Source: CAYXXZ01 sp964469165
GTDB taxonomy: Bacteria; Pseudomonadota; Gammaproteobacteria; Pseudomonadales; Porticoccaceae
DNA length: 9,023 nt
NCBI GenBank assembly: GCA_964469165.1
Contig: CAYXXZ010000104.1
Coordinates: 1-9,023, forward strand
Direction of reading: 5' to 3'
Part shown: in pieces, positions 1-5,461 of the stretch
How positions within the stretch are numbered: the stretch's first letter is position 1
Layout: every line of letters begins with the position of its first letter
Program-made: the position numbers and the translations under genes
Notes under the pieces: model-generated
The model's database searches: none
Told to the model about the DNA's origin: nothing
What the model saw: only the letters and a program-made list of their open reading frames with translations

Positions 1-42
1 GTTGTCAGTTGTCAGTTGTCAGTTGTCAGTTGTCAGTTGTCA
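1..42. repeat. Tandem heptamer array, six perfect GTTGTCA units
   Basis: Six exact head-to-tail copies of the 7-mer GTTGTCA start at the first base, so the array may extend beyond the window. On the minus strand each unit reads AACTGAC in rotated form. It faces a second, degenerate heptamer array at 65-113, and positions 28-43 can pair with 60-75 (14 of 16 positions) around a 16-nt loop. It lies just downstream of the minus-strand gene ending at 109, so it could form a 3' hairpin on that transcript. No U-tract is present, so it is not a classical intrinsic terminator. Confidence 0.9.
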
Positions 43-64
43 GTGAGCGTGGCACTCCCCTGAT

Positions 65-113
65 AACTGTCAACTGAAAACTGTGAACTGTGGACTGTGA
101 ACTAAAAACTAAA
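65..113. repeat. Degenerate heptamer array, seven units of AACTGTN type
   Basis: Seven 7-bp units read AACTGTC, AACTGAA, AACTGTG, AACTGTG, GACTGTG, AACTAAA, AACTAAA. The phase is kept without a break. The array is roughly the inverted complement of the array at 1-42. Its last unit contains the TAG stop codon (109-111, minus strand) of the neighbouring gene, so repeat and coding sequence overlap by a few bases. Confidence 0.85.
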
Positions 114-1350
114 ACAACCGCCGATTCTTATAGAAATGAGCCCGAGCGGTGAGCGCTTCGCGGCGACCTGCCTCATCCAGCCACAGCGTGCCCGCCGGCA
201 ACGCCGCGCGCAGGCCGCTCAGTTTGATCTTGCGCACTGTGGGCTGCGGCGTCTCGGCGGCCTCGTTCCAGCGCCACAGCAGGCCGCCGCCCTGCTGCCA
301 GCCGCCACTGTCGAGCCAGTTGGCCACGCCCGGATCGGATGCGCACAGTACGAAACGCACCTTGCCGTCGGCATCCACATGGGCCTGGGCATCGTTCATG
401 AAAGTTTGGTGATGGACGAAATCCAGGCTGGTGGCAAAGGGGTCGAGCACCTGCAGGCTCCAGTATTTCGCCGCAGGCGCCGTACTTTCGATGATCAGGG
501 CTTCATCGGCGGCGAGATTGAACAGGTGGAAAAAATAAATCTGCGAGACCAGACCACCGTAATCGGTCTGTTCATCGAGAATGAAACCCTGCTCCGCCCC
601 CTTGGCACGCAGACCGTTCATGTACCCCAGGAGGAAACGGAAAGTGGTTTTGGCACAAGCCAGCACTTGCGCGACGCGCTCTTCGTTTTTCGCCAATGTC
701 TGGGCAAGGGGTTTCGGCGGCAGGTCCAGGCGCTGTACATCCCACTGGCCGTCGCGCTCCGCCAGCGTTTTGGTTACCCGGCGCGCCATCAGGCAACGGG
801 TTTCCGCCGGCAGTGCGAACCATTGCTCGCGATTGTCCGCCGGGCGCTCGCGGCTCAACAGGAAGCTGAAATTGCCGTCATCATCCGCCTCGATGGACGC
901 AAGATCGATCTCGCCCACGCGCCGGCCACTCAGCCGGCCGAGGTGAGCGCCGCCATCGCGCATCACCACACCGGCGATCGTCTCCGTGCCCTTTGTGCCG
1001 GACACCCGGTAGACGCCCTGTGAATCGATCGGTGCAATGCCATAGAAGGTGTCAGGATTGGGCGCCAGGTAGGGCATGAAATAAGGGATGTAGGGAATGA
1101 ATTCGGGATTTTCGATATCGCTGCCAAACACCGCAGTGTAGGAGCCCGCCAGCACCATCAGCGCCTGGCGCGGGAGCGCCGCCTGCAACGCCTCGCCGGT
1201 AAAACCCAGTTCCTTTGCCGCTGCGCTCGCGTCGGCAAAATACACGGCAAGTTGATCGCCGGCAACGCCTCCGTTCATCGCCAGCGCGGGCGCCGCCAGC
1301 CCGGCGGCCATGGCCGCGCCGGACCATTTCAACAATTCTCTTCTGTGCAT
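109..1350 (-). CDS. Tat-exported DUF1254/DUF1214-type protein
   Basis: A 413-aa protein of unknown biochemical role, probably periplasmic. The N-terminus is a good twin-arginine signal: HRRELLK at residues 2-8, a hydrophobic Ala/Gly stretch, and an ALA cleavage site near residue 24. Residues 65-125 contain a Tyr/Pro-rich block with NPDTFYG (98-104) followed by a YRVSG strand. The last ~120 residues (KYWSLQVLDPF, then a GGLLWRWN block) resemble the DUF1214 C-terminal fold. Proteins with these domains are common in environmental Proteobacteria and mycobacteria, often as several paralogues near catabolic genes, without an assigned reaction. The ATG at 1350 is chosen because AGGAG lies 9 nt upstream and it gives a complete Tat signal. 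The gene is divergent from the UGSC-type operon. Family assignment is from sequence feel; the exact domain boundaries are uncertain. Confidence 0.7.
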   Translation of the reverse strand: MHRRELLKWSGAAMAAGLAAPALAMNGGVAGDQLAVYFADASAAAKELGFTGEALQAALPRQALMVLAGSYTAVFGSDIENPEFIPYIPYFMPYLAPNPDTFYGIAPIDSQGVYRVSGTKGTETIAGVVMRDGGAHLGRLSGRRVGEIDLASIEADDDGNFSFLLSRERPADNREQWFALPAETRCLMARRVTKTLAERDGQWDVQRLDLPPKPLAQTLAKNEERVAQVLACAKTTFRFLLGYMNGLRAKGAEQGFILDEQTDYGGLVSQIYFFHLFNLAADEALIIESTAPAAKYWSLQVLDPFATSLDFVHHQTFMNDAQAHVDADGKVRFVLCASDPGVANWLDSGGWQQGGGLLWRWNEAAETPQPTVRKIKLSGLRAALPAGTLWLDEAGRREALTARAHFYKNRRLF

Positions 1351-1596
1351 ATAACGTCACTCCTTTCCGGTTTCGTTATTCATTGTCGCCGCCAATCATT
1401 ACACCAAAAGCTCGTGATCTCAAAACGCTGCTGAACTGAACGTCGGGATTATTGCTGTTACCGCCGCTGAAGCGAGCCACAAATAGCATGCCACATTCCG
1501 TCCCCTCAGCGCAGTGACGACTCGTCATGTAGTATGACCAGGCAAACCCAAAACCCAAGCTCCAAACCACGCCCTGGCATAACCCCGTTCTTCCAG

Positions 1597-1626
1597 AGCT
1601 CCAGCTTAAAGCTTATAGCTTGCAGC
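1597..1626. repeat. Short degenerate heptamer array (AGCTTNN units)
   Basis: After a 6-nt partial unit AGCTCC come AGCTTAA, AGCTTAT, AGCTTGC and a final AGC, all in 7-bp phase. Read on the minus strand it gives AGCTATA-AGCTTTA-AGC, very close to the array at 3810-3837, so the two are the same repeat family. It sits inside the divergent intergenic region. Confidence 0.7.
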
Positions 1627-1700
1627 CCCCTCACCCCCACACCGTGCCACAGCCCAAATTTACGACGACTGCACAAACAACGGCTGCGCCTGAAATCCCC

Positions 1701-1725
1701 TTGATGATCAGTACACTGTTATGCT
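1701..1725 (+). promoter_or_regulatory. Possible extended -10 promoter and half-palindrome for the UGSC-type operon
   Basis: TGTTATGCT (1717-1725) matches an extended -10 (TG-N-TATNNT), about 50 nt before the ATG at 1774. TTGATG at 1701-1706 resembles a -35, but its 13-nt spacing is too short, so the element would rely on the extended -10. CAGTACACTG (1709-1718), an inverted CAGT/ACTG pair, overlaps it and could be an operator. No strong match to a known FadR-family operator is seen. Confidence 0.3.
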
Positions 1726-1773
1726 AGCCTCAGTCGATACCATCACATCAATAACAGACAGGCAGGTGCAATC

Positions 1774-2364
1774 ATGGGCGCGCGACAAGACAGTCCTCTC
1801 ACCAGTGTCCGCTCCGCCGAAGCGTTCGGCGTCGAATACATGCTACCCGTTGGCCGCCGCATCGAGTCCCGGCCCTACACCCTGAGCCTTCCGGCAGGCA
1901 CGATCCCGAAGAAAATCGGCATGTTGGCCAATGGTTTTCCCGATGCCGACAAGTTTCTGGAAAAGCTCAGCGTTCCCCTTGCCAAACTGTGGCCCGGCAC
2001 CGAATTTCGCGTGGTGGAAAAGGCCAGCGCCGACCAGTTGAATATCGGTATTCAGGAGCCCCTGCTGACCGAGCTCGCCGATGAGTGCGACGCCATCGTC
2101 ATCGCCTGGGGCCACTGTGGCAGTTGCACCGGCGGCGTCACGCGCGACGCGGTGGCGTTCGAGGAGCGCGGCATTCCGTCGGTGGTGGTGGTATGCGACA
2201 TCTTCTGGGATTATTTCGCGTGGATGGGCCAGGCCATGGGCTTGTCCGATATCCCGCGCATCAAGATTCCCTTCCCGCTGTCTGGCACGGGTGAAAGCAA
2301 TCAGCTGGCCTGGGCCGACAGAATCGCCCCCGAGGTGGTCGCCAAGCTGGAAGGTCGCCAATGA
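1774..2364 (+). CDS. UGSC-family (seleno)protein homologue, cysteine form (CGSC motif)
   Basis: A 196-aa probably cytosolic thiol protein of the UGSC family, first noticed as a selenoprotein family in marine metagenomes. Its hallmark is a U/C-G-S-C redox-like motif after a buried beta strand. Here the strand AIVIAWGH (107-114) leads into C115-G-S-C118-T. The first position is codon TGT (2116-2118), so this is the cysteine form and no selenocysteine machinery is needed. It is followed by TRDAVAFEERGIPSVVVV, a typical helix-strand unit. The reaction is unknown; two closely spaced thiols suggest redox or thiol-transfer chemistry (inference). There is no signal peptide or membrane segment. The ATG at 1774 is preceded by AGGTG at 5-nt spacing; a second Met at residue 23 is a less likely start. 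Its TGA overlaps the next gene's ATG (ATGA), indicating translational coupling. Confidence 0.75.
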   Translation: MGARQDSPLTSVRSAEAFGVEYMLPVGRRIESRPYTLSLPAGTIPKKIGMLANGFPDADKFLEKLSVPLAKLWPGTEFRVVEKASADQLNIGIQEPLLTELADECDAIVIAWGHCGSCTGGVTRDAVAFEERGIPSVVVVCDIFWDYFAWMGQAMGLSDIPRIKIPFPLSGTGESNQLAWADRIAPEVVAKLEGRQ

Positions 2365-3458
2365 GCGCCCGCGAGGAGTTTCCCAGATTCGAGATCGCCA
2401 GCAGCGAGGAAGAGGCTCAGGAGCAGCTCCACGCCGCGCGCATGACCGATGGTTTGCCGGTGGTGGTGCCAACCCGGGCGCGGGTCGATGCCATGGTGCT
2501 GGCCAGCGGTCTCGATGGCGACATCTCTCTCGGCAATGTCGGCCCCAGCATGGCGGCGGCCACGGTCGACGTTGTGGCTGCCAACGCGGTGATGGCCGGC
2601 TGCCTGCCGGAACACTTTCCCGTGGTGGTGGCCGCCGTGAAGGCGATCTGCGACCCCACTTTCGACCTTACCGAGACGCAGGTCACCACCCATCCCATCA
2701 CACCGCTGCTGATCGTCAACGGCCCCGCCCGCCAACAGTGCGGCCTGCATTACGGCACCGGCGCCTGCGGGCCGGGTTTTCGCGCCAATGCCACCATCGG
2801 CCGCGCCATACGCCTGGTGATGATCAATATCGGTGGCGGCATTCCCGGCGTGTCCGACAACGCCACCTTGGGCAGTCCCGCCAAGTATTCGTTCTGCATT
2901 GCCGAGAACGAGGAAGAAAGCCCCTGGGAACCGCTGCATGTATCCCGCGGCTGGCGCGAGGATCAGAGCACGGTAACGGCACTTTCCGTGGAAGGCGCGC
3001 ATTCGGTGATTTGCTCGCCAATGCCCGACGCCTACGTGGATATTGCCGTACCCGCCGCCATCCGCCTGATTTCCAACGCGGTCAACGCGCTCGGCTCCAA
3101 TTCCACCTACGTGGGCAAGGGCGATCTCGCCGTGATCATCAACCCGTCGACGGCGAAAATGCTCGCCGATGGCGGTTACAGCCGCGAGAAGCTGCAGCGC
3201 GCGGTGGTGGAAGAGTGCCGCTATACCCGCGGTTTTCTGCGCCGCCACAATCCCCTGGTGGTGCCGCCCGGCCCCGACGACGAATACCCCCCGATGCGCG
3301 ACCCCAACACCGTCGTCATTGCGGTGTCAGGCTCGATCGGCGGCTACGTGATGGTGTGTCCGACGCTCGGCATCAGCAAGCACCATCACCCGTCGGTTAC
3401 GCAGGAAATCGAGATCAACCAATTCTGCGAAATACCCACACCGCGAGTGCAAAACTGA
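2361..3458 (+). CDS. Conserved protein of unknown function, partner of the UGSC-type protein
   Basis: A 365-aa soluble protein that I cannot assign to a characterised enzyme. Features seen: GLPVVVPTRARVDAM (31-45); a Gly/Ala-rich stretch with GNVGPSMAAATVDVVAANAVMAGC (58-81); a THPITPLLIVNGP segment (110-122); then C127-G-L-H-Y-G-T-G-A-C136-G-P-G-F with two closely spaced cysteines and a histidine; an INIGGGIPG loop (155-163); and near the C-terminus GSIGGYVMVCPTLG followed by KHHHPS. The conserved-looking Cys, His and Gly residues suggest a catalytic or ligand-binding site. The start is fixed by the 4-bp ATGA overlap with the upstream gene and a GGAAGG ribosome binding site 5-6 nt away, so the two proteins are made together and probably function in one complex or pathway. 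It is convergent with the tandem FadR regulator downstream. Confidence 0.7.
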   Translation: MSAREEFPRFEIASSEEEAQEQLHAARMTDGLPVVVPTRARVDAMVLASGLDGDISLGNVGPSMAAATVDVVAANAVMAGCLPEHFPVVVAAVKAICDPTFDLTETQVTTHPITPLLIVNGPARQQCGLHYGTGACGPGFRANATIGRAIRLVMINIGGGIPGVSDNATLGSPAKYSFCIAENEEESPWEPLHVSRGWREDQSTVTALSVEGAHSVICSPMPDAYVDIAVPAAIRLISNAVNALGSNSTYVGKGDLAVIINPSTAKMLADGGYSREKLQRAVVEECRYTRGFLRRHNPLVVPPGPDDEYPPMRDPNTVVIAVSGSIGGYVMVCPTLGISKHHHPSVTQEIEINQFCEIPTPRVQN

Positions 3459-3474
3459 GTTTTATGGGGAAGCT

Positions 3475-3496
3475 GTCGGCTCGATGGTGAGCCGGC
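3475..3496 (+). terminator. Hairpin after the UGSC-type operon (terminator-like, no U-tract)
   Basis: An 8-bp stem (3475-3482 with 3489-3496, one G-T pair) around a 6-nt loop lies 16 nt after the TGA at 3458. The core is CGGCTC/GAGCCG. There is no following T-run, so it may only stabilise the 3' end or act with the structured DNA behind it. Confidence 0.35.
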
Positions 3497-3534
3497 GGTG
3501 TGGCTGACTGATGGAGCTACAAGCAGTGTTGTTC

Positions 3535-3613
3535 GCCTGAGTTTCAGGCTACACGTTGCACGTAAGCGCGGGGATAACCCCACGGTCGACGCACTATCCG
3601 TGCCTCACCGTGG
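3535..3613. other. Cluster of small hairpins in the convergent intergenic region
   Basis: Within the 392-bp region between two convergent genes there is a run of perfect short inverted repeats: GCCTGA/TCAGGC (3535-3540 with 3544-3549), GGGG/CCCC (3570-3573 with 3578-3581), and CCACGG (3580-3585) able to pair with CCGTGG (3608-3613), or CACGG (3581-3585) with CCGTG (3598-3602). I see no protein-coding gene here. It may be transcript-end structure or an unrecognised repeat. Confidence 0.4.
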
Positions 3614-3623
3614 AACCCACCCA

Positions 3624-3697
3624 TGTAGGAGCCTGCCTGCAGGCGACACAGCCATCGGAAGGCACCACATACGGTCGCCTGCAGGCAGGCTCCTACA
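3624..3697. repeat. REP-like inverted doublet (BIME-like), perfect 24-bp arms
   Basis: Positions 3624-3647 and 3674-3697 are exact reverse complements separated by 26 nt. Each arm begins TGTAGGAG and contains a palindromic stem GCCTGC-CT-GCAGGC followed by GAC. A GTAG head plus a short imperfect palindrome is the layout of REP elements mobilised by REP-associated tyrosine transposases (RAYTs). A second copy at 6921-6995 in this window shows it is a dispersed family. It lies between convergent genes, a typical REP location. No transposase gene is present nearby. Confidence 0.85.
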
Positions 3698-3809
3698 AGG
3701 CGCATCCAAGAACTTGCCCACGATCTTTTGAGCAGCAAGGCCAAGAAGGTCAGAGACAATAAAAGATAGCGAACAAACTCTGAAAGAACTCAGTGTTTTC
3801 AGCGCGCCT

Positions 3810-3837
3810 GCTTAAAGCTTACGGCTTACAGCTAAAA
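3810..3837. repeat. Short degenerate heptamer array (GCTTANN units)
   Basis: Four 7-bp units, GCTTAAA, GCTTACG, GCTTACA, GCTAAAA, stand in uninterrupted phase. On the minus strand they read AGCTGTA-AGCCGTA-AGCTTTA-AGC, matching the array at 1597-1626. The array begins 13 nt beyond the stop codon of the minus-strand FadR-type gene ending at 3851. Confidence 0.7.
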
Positions 3838-3850
3838 AACACCTCATATT

Positions 3851-5311
3851 TTAGGCTGATTCATGCTGTTCCAGCCACCAGCCTTTCACCATTTCCAGGT
3901 AGCTCAGCATTTTTCTCACGGCGAGCCCTTCATTTCTGGCAAGCAGGGCGTCGACCATCTCGCTGTGGCTGTCGTAGAGCCTTTGCAGCCAGGCCACATT
4001 CAGCTTGGCGATATCGTAGGTTCTTGCAAGACAGAACAGCGTGGCCTGCAGCAGCAACGCCAGGGTGGCGTTGTGACTGGCGTTGCTGATCGCCTGATGG
4101 AGCATGACCGCTTTGTAAAAGCTTTCTTCCGGCTTGCTGAAATCCGCCGAGGCTTCGAGCGCCGCGACGATTCGCGCTTCGTCGTCGGCGGTCATTTTTT
4201 GCACGGCCATGCGAATGGCGCCAACCTCCAGCGCCTCGCGCACTTCGATCAAGGTGGCGGGCTGGATATTCATCACATCCATATAAAGAATCACGGTGTC
4301 GATGACATTGCTCGGATCGGCGGCACCGACGGTGAGACCGCCGCCACTGCCGCGCCGCGCCTGTACGATGGCGTGGGCTTCCAGCAGGCGCACCGCTTCG
4401 CGAAATGCCGCGCGGCTGACGTCGTATTTCGCCATCAGTTCCGGCTCGGAGCCGAGGCGCGCACCCGCCCGCAGGCCCTTGGTACGGATGTCGTCACTGA
4501 TCCGCAAGGCAATCGAATGGCCCAGTTTGAGCGGCGTTCCCTGCGCTCCCGCCGCTTCGCTGGAGTGCAATTGCGCACGGGTTTTATCCAGGTGGTTCTT
4601 GAAATACGCCATTTGCGCATCGATGTTCTGGCGCGTGTATTTGAGCGCGTTGAATTCGTCTGCGTCGATGATGGCGCTGCCCAGCCGGCTTTTCACTGCC
4701 GCCGTCTCGGCGCGAAATTCCTTGAAAATATAGAGCTCACCGAACTGAAATACCACAAGCTCCGAGCAGGAATAATCGATGGCATCGGAAAACAATGAAA
4801 CCAGCGGATTGCCGGACACGGCGGCCACCAGCTGGCGGATATCCAGATTGAGGCGCGCAGCCTCCTCCAGCGACGCAGGATTGCTGCTGAGCCGATCAAT
4901 TTTGTCGCGCAGTTCCTCGGCGGCCTCTTCGCTGATATTGCGGCACGCCAGTGGTGCGGAGAGCAGATCCAGCAGAAAGCGCGCCTCCAGCATATCCCGC
5001 AGGTCGGCACTCACCAGTTCAAGGTAGGTGCCAAGAGCATGAATGGTGGCAGTGCGCGCCGAATCCGCCACCACCAGCCCGCCGCCATGGCCGCGGCGCA
5101 TCTTGGCGATGCCCTTGCGCTCCACTTGACTGATGGCCTCGCGCAGCACCGCGCGACTGACGCCATAGCGTGTTATCAGCTCCGCTTCGGTCCCAAGAAT
5201 GGTGCCCGGCTGCCAGCCGGATTTGACGATATCGTGCTCGATTTTTCGCGCCACCTGAGCACTCAGTTTTTCCTTGCGCGGCGGGGTTTTTATTGCGGCT
5301 TTTTGTTTCAC
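3851..5311 (-). CDS. Tandem FadR/GntR-family regulator with two wHTH-FCD units
   Basis: A 486-aa transcriptional regulator about twice the usual FadR-subfamily length (roughly 230-250 aa). Unit 1 has a GntR winged helix at ~16-82 (recognition region YGVSRAVLREAI, wing RRGHGGGLVV) and an FCD-like ligand domain at ~90-245. Unit 2 repeats this: winged helix at ~263-329 (YDVSRAAFREAV, wing RRGSGGGLTV) and FCD at ~336-480. One chain could thus mimic a FadR dimer. The usual FCD metal ligands look incomplete: unit 1 has Arg159 where the FH histidine is expected and keeps only His240; unit 2 keeps His405 and His449 but has Ala401 and Tyr471. The start is a GTG at 5311 without a clear ribosome binding site; no other in-frame start lies upstream before a stop. 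It is convergent with the UGSC-type operon, its most likely target by proximity, and lies downstream of the MFS gene. Confidence 0.85.
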   Translation of the reverse strand: MKQKAAIKTPPRKEKLSAQVARKIEHDIVKSGWQPGTILGTEAELITRYGVSRAVLREAISQVERKGIAKMRRGHGGGLVVADSARTATIHALGTYLELVSADLRDMLEARFLLDLLSAPLACRNISEEAAEELRDKIDRLSSNPASLEEAARLNLDIRQLVAAVSGNPLVSLFSDAIDYSCSELVVFQFGELYIFKEFRAETAAVKSRLGSAIIDADEFNALKYTRQNIDAQMAYFKNHLDKTRAQLHSSEAAGAQGTPLKLGHSIALRISDDIRTKGLRAGARLGSEPELMAKYDVSRAAFREAVRLLEAHAIVQARRGSGGGLTVGAADPSNVIDTVILYMDVMNIQPATLIEVREALEVGAIRMAVQKMTADDEARIVAALEASADFSKPEESFYKAVMLHQAISNASHNATLALLLQATLFCLARTYDIAKLNVAWLQRLYDSHSEMVDALLARNEGLAVRKMLSYLEMVKGWWLEQHESA

Positions 5312-5461
5312 AGGAGAGAGATTCCGTCCATCGGGATTTATGATTGACGAACCGCTGCGGACGACCTGACAACGCTTGACGATTCACTGGTGCAAGAGGA
5401 TACCACGGCAAACCCGGCGGCAACATGACACCGCCCCGGCCACAGGCCGCGCGGCATTGCT

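Larger units (their letters stand above)
1351..1773. other. Divergent intergenic region, 423 bp
   Basis: This separates the 5' ends of the minus-strand DUF1214-type gene and the plus-strand UGSC-type operon, so it should hold promoters for both. I see a short heptamer array (1597-1626) and a possible extended -10 promoter for the plus-strand operon (1701-1725). Short open frames here lack a ribosome binding site and any recognisable protein feature, so no gene is called. No convincing promoter was found for the minus-strand gene: ATTACA at 1398-1403 reads TGTAAT on that strand but has no well-spaced -35. Confidence 0.6.

Noticed and set aside
136..1023. Long plus-strand open frame (295 codons) opposite the DUF1214-type gene
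   Set aside because: It is antisense to a well-supported gene with a Tat signal, has no recognisable domains, and has the Arg/Gln/His-rich composition of a shadow frame in G+C-rich DNA.
1376..1570. 64-codon minus-strand frame in the divergent intergenic region
   Set aside because: No ribosome binding site, no recognisable motif and no supporting context.
2081..3490. Long plus-strand open frame of 469 codons spanning both UGSC-operon genes
   Set aside because: Its product is an Arg/Pro-rich low-complexity sequence typical of a frame shadow, and the two real genes in the other frames show clear protein features and ribosome binding sites.
3551..3620. GCGGGGATAACC near 3568-3579 resembles the end of a type I-E CRISPR repeat
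   Set aside because: Only one partial copy is present, with no regularly spaced second repeat and no cas genes.
5388..5405. TGGT-N10-ACCA as a FadR operator upstream of the tandem FadR gene
   Set aside because: The spacing is too long for the TGGT-N3-ACCA type of FadR site, and the match is short enough to be chance.
5437..5449. CGGCC-ACA-GGCCG hairpin between the MFS and FadR genes as a terminator
   Set aside because: Only five base pairs and no T-tract on either side; it does not argue against co-transcription.
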